In this document: positions 1 through 11,300 of the stretch, one piece after another
Layout: each line of letters opens with the position of its first letter
Numbering within the stretch: position 1 is the stretch's first letter
From: Glandiceps talaboti
Lineage: Eukaryota; Hemichordata; Enteropneusta; Spengelidae
Direction: 5' to 3'
Assembly: GCF_964340395.1 (NCBI RefSeq)
Contig: NC_135554.1
Location: 19,698,592 to 19,762,591 of the forward strand
Length of the DNA: 64,000 nt
The notes under the pieces: model-generated
What the model saw: only the letters and a program-made list of their open reading frames with translations
Told to the model about the DNA's origin: nothing
The model's database searches: none
Position numbers and translations under genes: made by a program

Positions 1-1450
1 TAGATAGAATATCGTTTAATTTCAATTATATGTGTAAATACATGTAATATATACTAAACTGTGTACACATTTAAAGAAAAAAATATGTGATATAATATAT
101 ACCCTGGTCATTCTACATCACAACAATGCGTATTTATGTCATTTCTTCAACAGGGCTCGAGATATGAGTGAAAAAAATTCAAAGTTGCCATTATTTATCT
201 GATAAGCAAAAAATTATGCTTGCTCAGGTGTATTTATATTATTTGCCAATGATTATTTTTTTTGTTAATAGTCAGAAAATATTTGTGACCTAACAGTTCG
301 GTCAATTTTTCGTCTTCAATTTGCAGTGACAACTGAGTACCCTGCATTACTCACATTTCCTGCTGAACAAGTAAAAGCATTGGGAATAATACCTAATTGT
401 GAATAGTGACATGATATTTGAGTTAGGATCAACCTCACTGATGATGGTACTTGACACATGGGTTAAGGATAGTTACTTCTCTGCAGAGATCAATTTAGTG
501 CTTCAAAATGACATCACATCTCCAGTTCTTGTCAAAACAAAATTAAAAGGCCAGGAACAAAGGCGAGGCTGATTTCATCTTTGCTACAATGGTCTATGGC
601 TCAGGAGACCTAAAAAGTAATTGTAAACGATCCTGGCTGCATTGTGTATTCCTTGTGAGATAGTCTAGTTTAATATAAATTGGCAAATCAGGCTTAAAAC
701 AGACCTGCTGTACACTGGGGTGAGCCATTTTGGTAAAGAAAATTGTCTGAAAACAAGACTTAGTTCAAATTATTCGAATTTCAAGACTTTCATTCTGCAG
801 CTAGTTCTTGGATGTGTTAATTAGGAAAAAGTATGTGCATGAGAAACACATGTACACACACACACACACGTGACAGCCCCATTCCTATAACTCCCTCTTT
901 AATACTAGTACTGCCTAGTGGGGGGCTAAAATGTATCATAAAAAATTCATGTTAAGATAACACAACAATACAGAAATTCTTACCTACCTTTACAAATCCT
1001 ACACCCTAGCTTTGACAGACATGTTTATTAGAATCTATCAGATTCAGTAATATCATCACATATTGTCTTTTTTGGCCTAAAGCAAACATTAAATTTACTG
1101 AAATCCATCATGCACACAAACTCATCGGTCAACAGATTGCAGACTACCCGGTGAGAAACATATTGCAATTTTGTTGTTTGACAATTTTGATGCTACTATA
1201 ACTGTTGACAAGACAATGAAAATGATGCAGATAGAACTAACAGGAAACCAAGTATGACATCAGCAAAGTAATATCCTGTATAGAACATCCATTAATGGGA
1301 TGTAAATTGTCATTTAAAACCCACCATGAATCATTTTGTACATACTAATTTGATCTTATGTAATGCTTTATGCACAGCCATAAACTGTTAATACACATAT
1401 CAATCACTGACGTAATAGCTATACTTTGACCTCAGACATCACTTTGTCCA
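1..1450. other. Gene-free AT-rich stretch
   Basis: I see no gene here. The stretch contains a short (AC)n microsatellite at about 851-868. A lone TTTTTTGGCCTAAAG motif near 1070 resembles the end of the GGCC-type inverted-repeat elements found elsewhere in the window, but no matching second end is visible. Confidence 0.6.
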
Positions 1451-1453
1451 TTA

Positions 1454-1775
1454 GGCCATAAAAAAAAGAGAATCATTTCCAGTTAGGACATTTTGTCTAA
1501 AGTGGTGCGATGAGGCAATTTTTTTATTTTTTATTCTCAACAAAGTCCTGTCACTAAATCTACTATTTTTGACAGTTACTTTAGAGCAAGTGTGTATGTC
1601 GGGCAGATGTCATTTGCTTGTTCGTGATTGGCTCTGCAGTTGTCTTATCTGAAGTAGGGAGGGTTATTTTGCAAACTGCATGGGCTGAACAAACACACAC
1701 AAAAAAAGACAGGCGCGAGGGTATTTTATAAGTGATGCATGTGCTGACCAGAAAGACTTCTTTCTTTTTTTGGCC
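1454..1775. mobile_element. H1 MITE, complete copy 1 (PIF/Harbinger-like)
   Basis: This 322-bp element has no coding capacity. It begins GGCCATAAAAAAAAGAGAATC-like and ends TTCTTTCTTTTTTTGGCC, so the ends are imperfect inverted repeats; the similarity continues about 35 bp inward. It is flanked on both sides by TTA (1451-1453 and 1776-1778), the 3-bp target duplication typical of PIF/Harbinger transposons. A second copy lies inverted at 56958-57331 and shares most of the interior, including the run 'tactttagagcaagtgtg'. The superfamily call rests on the duplication and termini only; no transposase is present. Confidence 0.75.
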
Positions 1776-1778
1776 TTA

Positions 1779-2270
1779 TCAATCATTTCTATTATACTAT
1801 ATATCTACACTGATGTATGCTAACTGTATCAAATCATCTGTAATAACTTTGTAAAGTCACAAACTAATTAAGGTACAGAGACTGCACTTAAAGGTTAATA
1901 ATAGTACTCTGTCCACTGATATACAAATTACATGTATATATACTACATTTGTACATAGACATTTATATTAACATTGTTGCATCACAAGGAAACACACTGT
2001 TTTGACAATAATGTAATACACTGTACCATCGATATATGCAACTCATATAAATCTATATGAATTTTTTTACTTGGTTAATGTCAAGTAGGAATAGTTAATT
2101 GTCCATTAACATTACAACTTACAAGTAATAGTTTGTCAACTGATATATGCAACATTAGAAACTAGATTTGTAACTGACATTACAGGCATATCTTATTACT
2201 ACACTTTGTGACCATAATGTTAAATGTATCTGCTATATAATACAAACTGTATTGGATAGAAATTTATTGT
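1779..2270. other. Gene-free AT-rich stretch
   Basis: No gene, no array and no recognisable element was seen between the H1 and H4 elements. Several short similar phrases of the type 'catatatgcaacattagaaactag' suggest old low-copy repeats, but they are too diverged to delimit. Confidence 0.4.
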
Positions 2271-2271
2271 A

Positions 2272-3165
2272 AACTTAAAACTGCACAGCCTGCAGTATGG
2301 TAGCTGCAACTGGATCATTTTATGGAAATGTTTTGTTTGATAAAATGACCTACTCCTAATATCACACATTATTTAGAACAGTATTGAATCACCTAGAGAG
2401 GTTTAGATACATGTTAGAACACATACACCTTACGGGAGCATTATCGTGCAGGCATACAAGTAATGACGTGTACAAAATTGTGTTTAGTTATGCAATCTAA
2501 ACACAAACGTGAAAAACATTGGAATGTGAACGCGTGCTTTGACATCTTCTGTCCAGAAGGCCAGACACATGCCTTTGATTTCTAAATTTGACCAATACTT
2601 TTGCCATTTTTCCTGCAACTACCCAAACCAAAAACCAAACAATTAGTTTAAAGTTATGCTTCCGAACTTTGATATAAAAAATACGACATTTAATAGAAGA
2701 AAATGACAAAAACTCAACACGTATTTACAGTTACGTGTAGACCGCCATTTTGACGTAGCGTCGTTTGATAAAGAACGTCTGAGTTGCTTCAAATCACGTG
2801 ACTATGACGCTACACGTATAGAACACACATAAATACGTGCATCTAAACCTCTCTAATAAATGGATTTGTGTACCTGTACATCTTAAATCACACATTAAAT
2901 CCAATCAAATTGATTTTGGCTCCACACCCTAAAATCAGTGCCTCCACATGATCACAATTTAAATCTGTTAGTGTACTACTAGGCTGGATGTCAACTGTGG
3001 TACTAAGACAATGGTAACGATACTGTATAGAAACTAGACTAGTACAATTGTGGATTAAATTTACCCATGTCTAATTATTAGTATTATAACAATTTTCAAG
3101 GAATATTTTGTTGGTTGTCTGATCTTAAAAAAAAAATAGGACTCCAGCCATAACTACGATATTTT
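2272..3165 (+). mobile_element. H4 repeat, copy 1, split by an H7 insertion
   Basis: This copy of the H4 family starts near 'cttaaaactgcacagcctgcag' and includes 'acagtattgaatcacc' before the interruption. After the H7 element it resumes with 'ataaatgg', then 'aaattgattttggctcc', 'cctaaaatcagtg' and 'ttggttgtctgatc'. The same order of phrases occurs at 18.8, 42.9, partly 32.4 and, inverted, 36.7 kb. No protein is encoded. Family ends are imperfect inverted repeats around TTAAAGCTGCAC..AGCTG; the exact boundaries of this old copy are uncertain. Confidence 0.65.
2396..2853. mobile_element. H7 mariner-like non-autonomous element nested in H4
   Basis: This 458-bp element has terminal inverted repeats GAGAGGTTTAGATRCAYGT. 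It is flanked by TA on both sides (2394-2395 and 2854-2855), which is the Tc1/mariner target duplication. Removing the element and one TA joins 'gaatcaccta' to 'ataaatgg', matching the uninterrupted H4 copies at 18.9 and 42.9 kb ('gaatcaccaatgaataaac'). The only frame over 60 codons (2497-2709, minus) shows no transposase motif such as a DDE/D catalytic pattern, so this is a MITE. The interior is unusually rich in ACGTG and TGACGTAG-type words, more CpG than its surroundings. Confidence 0.82.
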
Positions 3166-3710
3166 CATACCACAAAGTATCGAATAATTAATCCTGTCCC
3201 CCCCCCCCATGTAGTTTTTTATCATATATAAAATTAAGAAATGAATAAATTAATTAGAAATTGAGATTTGCATTGTCAGAAGTAACTTAGAAGTCCACCA
3301 ATTTATGTGCACTGTAATGAATATAAATTTGGATTCATAAGTCAGAAATAGTCATAATGTAAAAAAATATGCATGTACTCAGCACACTGATATTTGCAAA
3401 CTATATATTGAATACAAATTTGTATTTGTAATGTCAGAAGTAAGGCATAAGTTATTGCATACTTTGAGTCCACCAATATTTGCAAACTGTATTTAATAGA
3501 AATTTATATTATCAGAAGTTAAAGTCTCCATTATTAGATATTTCTAGTCTACCGATATTTGCCAATTGCATTGAATAGAAATTTTGATTTCTAATGACGG
3601 ACTTACAATGTAGGTTGAAGCCTAAAGTCACATTTGGAACAGAGAAAGGATTAAACATATCCAAGAATGAATGTTTATGGACTCTGGATTAATACTTTAT
3701 ATAGTAAGTA

Positions 3711-4079
3711 ATGGTAATAATAATGTTGGTTTATATATAGCGCTTTCCCATTAAAGACTGGGTGCTCAAAGTGCTTTACAATTATTACCCCTGGCTCGGA
3801 TCTATAGTGGCACAACAGCCCTTTGTACTTCTTCAACTCCCTGGGGAGCATACAATCCATTGCAGCCTTTTATAAGCGCATAGGATTAAAGCATTCACAT
3901 TGCAACCTCTATCCTACCAGGTCCCCAATTATACAGCTGGGTTGACTGAGGCATAGTCATGGTTCAAATCTTGCCCAAGGATTTTAGCCATTCAGAAACA
4001 AATGGCAGTGATGGGGCTCGAATCTACAACTTGCAGATTCCAAGCCAGCCACTCTAACCATTCGCCCATCATGACTCCA
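3711..4079 (-). mobile_element. tRNA-derived SINE with an L2-type 3' tail
   Basis: Read on the minus strand, the element opens with a tRNA-like RNA polymerase III promoter: an A box (ggcgaatggttagagt, about 4051-4066) and a B box (gtagattcgagccc, 4013-4026). The central part contains 'gactgaggca ... ttgcccaagg', resembling the core of MIR/CORE-type SINEs. The 3' end has paired 'gtaaagcactttgag' and 'ggaaagcgctatata' (3737-3781), a stem-loop tail as in L2/UnaL2-type LINEs, then a short ATT-rich tail at about 3711-3735. The 61-codon minus frame at 3675-3860 is an accidental reading of this SINE. Mobilisation by an L2-clade LINE in trans is an inference from the tail; a fitting LINE C-terminus occurs at 58.16 kb. 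Confidence 0.85.
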
Positions 4080-4780
4080 TAAAATATATATAAGATATTT
4101 TTTTTTTAAAAACCACATTAATAGTATAATTTGGGGCTTCACTTCCAAGAAATATTCTGACTATGCGACTAGAAATGTCATCACTATTAAGATAAAACAT
4201 ATCTTTGTTAATTTTAGGCAGTAAAGGAGGTACAATTTACCTGAGTTCCATAGTCATTTTACCAGAGTGCCCAGAAAAAAACCCACTTGAAGCTGTTACT
4301 TTTACCTAGTAATTTGCTGCTGTTCATATTTCAATAAATGTACGTGCTATTTTTTTTTCAGTTCTGCTTACTGCCCTTCCTGTTCACTTGAATAAACAGA
4401 TTTTATTTCCATCTTAGTAAATCAGTTATTCTTCATGCTGTCATTCACCCTTTCACTATGAATGATAACTTGAAAAAAATTGACTAATTCATAAACCTAT
4501 CACTGTACACTATTGTTAACATCAGACAATAAGAGATTTAAGAAATTCTAGTTTGAACAAATAAGATAGAATTAAATCTATAGTACTTGTATTTCTAACC
4601 ATTAATTTTCATGTAATGTATTTGTTTAACACAAATAAATAGTCTTTTCTTTAAAATAACCACATAGTGCTGTTTAATTTGCTTAATGTAAGAATTCACA
4701 CTTTGTTACACGATTGAAATGCTATAATATATCAACAAGCTTTGCAGGACAGTGTATCTTTGTTACCATCAATGTACGCA
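4080..4780. other. Gene-free AT-rich stretch
   Basis: I see no gene, array or element boundaries here. Confidence 0.5.
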
Positions 4781-4784
4781 CTGA

Positions 4785-5080
4785 AATTATATGAAATTTG
4801 AAGTTTGCATTCAAAAGAAATTGCCTAATTACAGAAAATGCAAATTATTCATTATGGTTAAAATCTGCATAAACAAACTATATACAACGCATGTGCTCTG
4901 TTACCTTCAATGCATGTACAAATTTATATTTGAAGCCTGCACTATTATGATATTGCCTGATCACCAAAATTCATTATTTATGCAAATAACTCATTAATAT
5001 TCATCAAATGTTTACCAAAACCTCAGTTCTAGCTACCTTAAAGGTGTATGCCAAATTTCGTTTGAATTGAGTCATGTTAG
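4785..5080 (+). repeat. Microsatellite-attached repeat module, copy 1
   Basis: This AT-rich module reads '...gcctgatcaccaaaattcattatttatgcaaata', then 'attaatattcatcaaatg', 'tttaccaaaacctcagttct', and runs directly into a (CAGA)n array. A diverged second copy occurs at about 62340-62465, again ending in (GACA)n. Within copy 1 the first half ('gcctaattacagaaaatgc') looks like an older tandem duplicate of the second half. The 68-codon frame 4791-4997 lies in the module and has no recognisable product. Confidence 0.6.
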
Positions 5081-5330
5081 ACACAGACAGACAGACAGAC
5101 AGACAGACACATACATACATACATACATACATACATAACATACATACATACATACATACATACACACATACATACATACATATTATACATACCATACATA
5201 CATACATACATACATACATACATACATACATACATACATACATACATACATTGACACAGACAGACTGACAGACATGTGCATGCACACATGCACATACACA
5301 CACATATATATACATACACATCTATATAAC
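5081..5330. repeat. Compound microsatellite (CAGA)n (CATA)n (ACAC)n
   Basis: The run starts with (ACAG)n at about 5081-5107, continues as (CATA)n with small interruptions to about 5250, and ends in mixed CAGA/CACA repeats. The open frames of 64-105 codons here on both strands (low-complexity Y/V/C/M or T/H/I) are artefacts of 4-bp periodicity. Confidence 0.95.
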
Positions 5331-5629
5331 CTTGCCTTAGGAAAGGTAAAAATTCTACACTTCTTTCAAAAGCTTCATGTCCACATCTTCTGCCAGTATT
5401 TTCTCTGCATGTACATATAACATCAAGACGTCACACAAGCAAAGTTCATTCCCTCCATTACATGACCGCAAAATGTTGAAATAACCTGATTTTGTTAACG
5501 TACTCTGATGGGTTTACTCAACCTTCAACAAACATCAATCCTTAAAGGTTATCAGATAAGATAGATGAGACCTCATAAGCATGTCACCAAGTCAACCAAG
5601 GGATAGATACTCGTGTCCTAATACATGTA

Positions 5630-6150
5630 GCTAAAGTATATTCAATATCTCTCATCGCAAGCAATACCTACTACCTACTCCATAACATCAATGAAATAAA
5701 TTGACGTCACAGACAAAGTCAAAATTTGCACTGATCACAATATATTCACTAATTTTTCATATCTAAATGCATCACAAATGATATCTACTTCATAAGAATG
5801 AATACTTAATGATGTCACAGACATTCCATCAATAAGAGACTCTTGTTTTTTTAGCTTTTAATATTTTGCATATTTGACCATACCCAGTCTTCACCAAATA
5901 AACTGTTGTCTTTGAGAAAAGTCAAATTTTGCACCGATCAGAAACTCTTTATTAGTTGTTATCTCACACTGCAAATCATCCCAACATCAACAAATAAAAG
6001 ATATTGATGTCGCAAAGTCAAAATTTACACTGATCATGATCAAAACTTTAGTATTAGTTTTTAACATTTTGCATCGCAAGTGATACATATTAAATCTTTA
6101 AGCTAATCTTTAAAATCACAATTGTACTAATAAGAAACTCTTTATTACTT
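5630..6150. repeat. Decayed satellite, unit about 100 bp
   Basis: The phrase 'aaagtcaaaatttgcactgatca' recurs in diverged form at about 5716, 5920 and 6015, with linked 'taagaaactctttatta' and 'attttgcat.caagtgata' phrases between. Spacing fits a unit near 100 bp with about five copies. Divergence is high, so the limits are approximate. No gene is seen in the surrounding 5340-5630 or 6150-7165. Confidence 0.5.
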
Positions 6151-7165
6151 TCTTCTAAATTAAGATAATAAAACACTGAATACAATGCAGAACATGAGAT
6201 CTGTAAAATCTGAAGTGTAATTGAGACTGCACTTTCAGTGCAAACTGTATTTCCTACTTAAAGCAATAACGCTGTCCAAGAAACCGGCACTGTTTCACAA
6301 CCCTTTAATAACGCTGTCATTCTATGGAGTACATTATTAGTAGAAAACTAACAGAAAATAACATCATTTAAGATGTTGAGAGCAGCATATTATCGCCACA
6401 AGTAGAGTTTCTGGCTGTAAATCATCGCATTTTTCATCATGGTGGTTGTCGTAATCATGCTTCATTTTGTACATTAAAGTGAAGACTCGCGTCATTGCCT
6501 CGCAGCCGGGTCGTTTTTATTCAGCTCTCTATCATGACAATGATTAGCCTGTATTACTTCTCTGTCCACTGCCTACTTCATTATTTTCTCCAACTGTTCA
6601 CAATTTCAAACAGTACGTTCTCCATGGTTGCATGGTGTACTCGATGTAATAAAAACGGCTCTGGGATTATTACACTGTAAATTCCTCTCAGCCGAGTCAA
6701 TAAATTTCACTTTGAAATGAGTTGTATCATTCTTTATAAGAAGTTCCCAGCTCTTTTTCGCTATAAACCAACTCTAAATGGCATACTTAAACCAACAATG
6801 CCTTCCTGTTGATACAGTTAGTCAAAAGACTCGCTTTGTTGAAATGAAACCTGGTATGGCACTGGTAAATTACTTCATGGAAATGAAACCAGGTGAATTT
6901 ACTCACATTTTCCTTATTCATATTGCAGTTTATTAAACTGCACTGACAATAGAAACCACTCTTGTAGTGAATTTATACATTTTCTAAGAATGATGAATAA
7001 GTCTTTTTTTTAAATGTAATGTTAAACACTCATTACCATTAAAATCACAAAAATACAAAAGTCAATGAACAACAACTGTTTAAAAATATACTGAATATAT
7101 ACTTCAAGCTATCATATGTTTCATAAATACCCATAGACAAATGATTCGATTATATGAAAGCACAT

Positions 7166-7530
7166 TCAGCTAATTTGCATAACTTATAGGGGCTTATAGA
7201 ATATTTTAAATTATCAACAAAACCAAATGACAAATATTACACATATTCCAAAAATTAATCACAATTAATTTGCATGACTCACATGGGCTTACGAATGCAC
7301 TTAATTATCTATAAAACTAACACACATGTTTTGAACATTTAAAGTTAATTCCTTAATTTGCATAACTCATGTCTTTTGTTAATATATCAAAGATTAAGTA
7401 CCTCATTTGCATAACTCATGTCTTTTGTTAATATATCAAAGATTAAGTACCTCATTTGCATAAGTCAAATTGAGTAATACTGAGCAATAAGAAAAAGCAA
7501 AACATGTTTTGAATATTCAAAATTGCTTAA
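7166..7530. repeat. Tandem repeat, mixed 90-100 bp and 49 bp units
   Basis: The phrase 'taatttgcataactcat' recurs at about 7170, 7266, 7352, 7402 and 7452. The last copies form an almost exact 49-bp duplication ('cataactcatgtcttttgtt' at 7361 and 7410). Earlier copies are longer and include 'aattatc.a.aaaac.aa'. This is a decayed short array. Confidence 0.6.
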
Positions 7531-9400
7531 TCAACTTATCTGTCTATAGATATCTTCAGAAATATCCATCAAATTAATTCATCATAAGATATGCAAACAC
7601 CTTTTTCATTTTTTAAATTCATAAATTTACAAGTTGGTTGCCATATAAATTTTGGTTATGGATTATGCAATTATCTTTACCACATATCAGAGCCATTATG
7701 TACACATTTTATTGACTTATAAATCGCAAGAAATCAATGTTTGTGTTATCTTAGATATTTATAATTCTTTCCAGTAAATTATTATTATTATAACCGAAAT
7801 TTTTTCTGTATAGTTTTAGACTTATTTTAATAGTTCACAGCCTTCCATGGAGGCACATATTCAGCTAAAACTATTCTGAATAGGATTTTGTAATTGCATC
7901 ACTTAATCTCTTGGTCACTGTCAAAAAGTATTAACTTTTAAAATTACATTTCTGGGTAGGAAACAATGTAATATATGACAAATTTCCTACCTCAATGGAT
8001 TTTTCAATTTACACAATTATTATTCGGTGGAACGGAGTAGATACAATCAAACCTTGATGAATTATTATGCTGTCTGAGTTCAAAATCAAATGTATTAGCT
8101 TAATATTTAGATTAATCGGCTGGTAATGTAATATAAATACCAGTACACATGGTTTACATGTATTATCGTCACAACAGAATTGAAAACAATCATGATTTTT
8201 AATGAAATATGACAGAACCCTAAGATGCGCGAGTGCAAGCATGGCACTCGACTGACATTTGCATGAGTACTTGCAGTGTTCTCTGCTACTCCATATTTTC
8301 ATGAGCATACTATAAGTGAAACAGAGAACACCGTTAATATACCTGAGTACCTACACTTTCACTCACACACCATGGATTTCTGTCATTCTTACATATAACT
8401 GAAATAGCAAATTCTGGGAAAATCATTTTGTGCAATCATGTGCAAGGAACGATGGTGTATTCATTTGCATGGGTTCACTATTACACTATGATACAAAGAC
8501 AACTCATGTGGTGCAAGTGATCACATTACATAATGCAGATTATCGGCCTACCAATCACCAAACAGAAACCCTCATCATGTACATTTGCACTTTTACAAAC
8601 ATAATATTTATACAAATCATTCTATCAATACATAAATCACACTATTAATTAATCTAAACTATACATGTGGGCTCATTTTCTATGATCTCTCTCTCCACAT
8701 ATAGTAAAATGGAAAAAATTCTACCCAAAATCTAGCTTAAATCTCGATCCTTCTGGGGAAAGGGTAAACAGCACATGTCAGTAGTAATCCATCACACACT
8801 GACAGGAGGTTTTAATTGGTTACTTTGTTCAGTTTACTACAAGCTCAAGCTCAAGTCTTATAGTAAGTCACGTGAGAACATGATAACATCATCACGTTTG
8901 TATCAATGCTCCAACAGCACAAACTACCACTGTCGATGGTAAGAACGAAATGTTCTGCTCGAGAAAACCATTTGACTATATGATGGAGAGAGAGAGATCA
9001 CACATGTAGTTTCTAGACTAAGTATCGCATATTACCAAATTAACACAAAATCAGAATACTAAACAATTTAATTTGCAAATACAATGCATACATACATACA
9101 AGTTAAAAATAACTTACAGTTGAAATAATTGATGTACAGAAAAACTTCATCTGCTGAAGATGTACTAATTTTTTTCAAATATTTTAAATAATTAAAATAA
9201 AATTCCCCAGATGTTCCTAGACTGTCCACTTGTATACACTGGCAATCATTAAGCTGATATAAGAAACGCTTTAATGTGTTTATCATATTTCTGTCTTTTT
9301 AACACTGAAGTTGTACAACTCTACACCAAATACACATTTTAATATGCAGTGAATATTATTATTGAAATACAGACAATCTGTCTAAATTTCACATTTTGAA
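7531..9400. other. Gene-free stretch
   Basis: No gene, array or element is recognisable. The open frames at 8009-8308 (minus), 8430-8648 (plus) and 9068-9286 (minus) have no recognisable domain, and their composition matches random AT-rich DNA. Confidence 0.5.
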
Positions 9401-9410
9401 TTCTCAAAGC

Positions 9411-9463
9411 CACATCTCATACCTGAAACTTTAAAATACATCTCATACCTGAAACTTTAAAAT
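9411..9463. repeat. 27-bp direct duplication
   Basis: The phrase 'catctcatacctgaaacttt' occurs twice in direct succession, giving two copies of a 27-bp unit. Confidence 0.85.
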
Positions 9464-9559
9464 TCTGTTTCTATTATATGTACATTTCTTCCTTTTCAAC
9501 ACCCAGGCTTTCCAATCACTTAAAACAAACATAAACGTTATAGTGTTTATATATACACA

Positions 9560-9945
9560 ACAAATTCATTGTAGCACAGCTCTTTTCTGAATTTCACCTT
9601 TTTTGAATTTTCATTGTTGTATGCAGTACAGTTATTCTCACAGACTTGAATGCAAATCTGACACAGGAATGATTAATTAGAACCAAGGGGCAGATGCAGA
9701 CAGACATATTACAAACAGCCATGAAATGCTATCTAAGACACTGCAATTCATCATTACAGTACCGTAAATTTTCTCAATTTCGTATTTTGAATTCTCAGTT
9801 TTGTATTAAAGCTAAAGAGCAATCCTCCCATAGACTTCAATGCAAATCTGACTCCTAGAAGAGACAGCAATGATACATTAGAACCAAGGGACAGATGAAG
9901 ACAGACATATTGCAAGCAGCAAAGAAATGCTATCTAATACAGATT
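9560..9945. repeat. Tandem duplication, unit about 190 bp
   Basis: Two diverged copies lie side by side. Both contain 'gacttgaatgcaaatctgac', 'tagaaccaaggggcagatg', 'cagacagacatatt' and 'gaaatgctatctaa' in the same order. The copies differ by small indels, so the duplication is not recent. Nothing gene-like is seen from 9945 to 10686. Confidence 0.75.
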
Positions 9946-10686
9946 AATGACATTAGGAGCCCAGACACCTCGCCTACCTTTCACTCACACTTTCTACTGA
10001 ATGATGTTATCTATCACCGCTGAATACTTATTTTACCTCTTAAGGACATTCGACTTGAAATTTGAAACACAACGACTTTTTTAAAATTCAAATTTGTTAC
10101 AAAATTCATTACACAACCTATGGGTGCCTATAGTCCTAGGAGAAAATACGGAGACAAAATATTCAAATTTTTTACTCCTAAGGTATCTTTCAACTACACT
10201 CTAAATGGCATGGTTATATATTCCCTGAAATATTATACTACAAAATATGTACGCTTGATTCAAGTTGAAATATAACAGAATTTTAGTATCTAAATTTTTA
10301 ATAAAATTCAGCTAGAGACTGTATGGTCCATAGACCTCGCTCTACGGTATATTTCAGAATCACACACAGAAAGTAACCCTGATATTTTCCTTGCATTAAG
10401 CGTACAATCAAAACTTGAAAAACTGTAGGAAAATTATAAAGTTAGGGTGTCTTTCCATGAAACAGCAAATGCATGTTGCCCTAAAAATCTTTACTTGCTT
10501 ACTTTATTTTGCATGTTAAAATAAAATACAGGTTTATCAAAAATACTTTCTGAATATGATCTTTAAATTTGCAGTGACATTAATTAACCTTTAACCTCTA
10601 AGATGTAATTATTTATGTGTGTGAATGTCATTAAAACATTCACTTTTGACATAAAGATAAATGGGCCAAGATAATTGACTGCATTT

Positions 10687-11051
10687 GGCCTATAATAAAA
10701 ATTGTGTGGTTCCGACGCCCAATTTTAGAATAGGTGGGGTAGGTATTGGGGCAGGTAGATTTCTTTTTCATGTGTGAATGTCTATAGTTCAGAGAGTTAT
10801 GTTTTCAGTTGTTTTCCATATGGTGTCTGTGTTATTGTTTTCTTCTCATCAGATGTACAGTCATTACAGATTGGAAGAACACTTTTATGTTGTGTTTTGA
10901 AATTGATGTCAGTTTCCGCATTCACTATTTCTCACGAGACTTCACAATTTTTGTGATTATCCTTTTCTGGAATAAGTACAATAAGTAGGTTTGGCCGTGA
11001 GAAAATCTAGATGGGGTCAGGTAACCAGAATCAAACAATTTTTTTTAGGCC
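10687..11051 (+). mobile_element. H2 MITE, copy 1
   Basis: This element of about 365 bp opens GGCCTATAATAAAAATTGTG with 'tggttccgac' after it, and closes with 'accagaatcaaacaa', a T run and TAGGCC. The ends are imperfect inverted repeats. The interior includes 'ttttccatatggt', 'tctgtgttattg', 'tcttctcatcagatgtac' and 'cattacagattggaa'. Copies occur at 23.6, 37.2 and (inverted) 52.4 kb. The flanks are TTT and TTA, one mismatch from a 3-bp TWA duplication. No protein is encoded; frame 10774-10956 is chance. Confidence 0.75.
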
Positions 11052-11149
11052 TTATAGCAGATTTTCATCACTGTAAACTGTACTACACCTCTTTGAAGCT
11101 CAAAAGTAACATTGGCCTCGGGTATGCAAGAGTGTAAAAAAAGATACTT

Positions 11150-11300
11150 TGGCTTGCGATGGTGTTTATGTTTACAAGCTGTGTTTATAACCCTTTTTAT
11201 TCATTTTTAGCTTTCTGATTAAGGTCCTCCGTGAAGGTCAGAAACATTGAATAAAATTTAAATCAATCACGGTGGGAACTTAAAGATCTTGTTCTTTATA
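11150..11300 (+). other. Possible retroelement 3' end (Penelope-like motif)
   Basis: The sequence 'gattaaggtcctccgtgaagg' followed by 'tcagaaacattgaataaaat' resembles the '...GAAGG...CGAAACGTTGAATAAA...' motif common near Penelope-like and related retroelement ends in animals. A similar motif is at 14.6 kb. No coding sequence remains, so the assignment is tentative. Confidence 0.3.

Noticed and set aside
3960-4070. A tRNA gene suggested by A and B boxes
   Set aside because: The boxes belong to a SINE head; the cloverleaf stems do not pair well and the element continues into a SINE body and L2-type tail.
5004-5321. Cys/Val/Tyr-rich frames of up to 105 codons
   Set aside because: They are translations of (CATA)n and (CAGA)n microsatellites.
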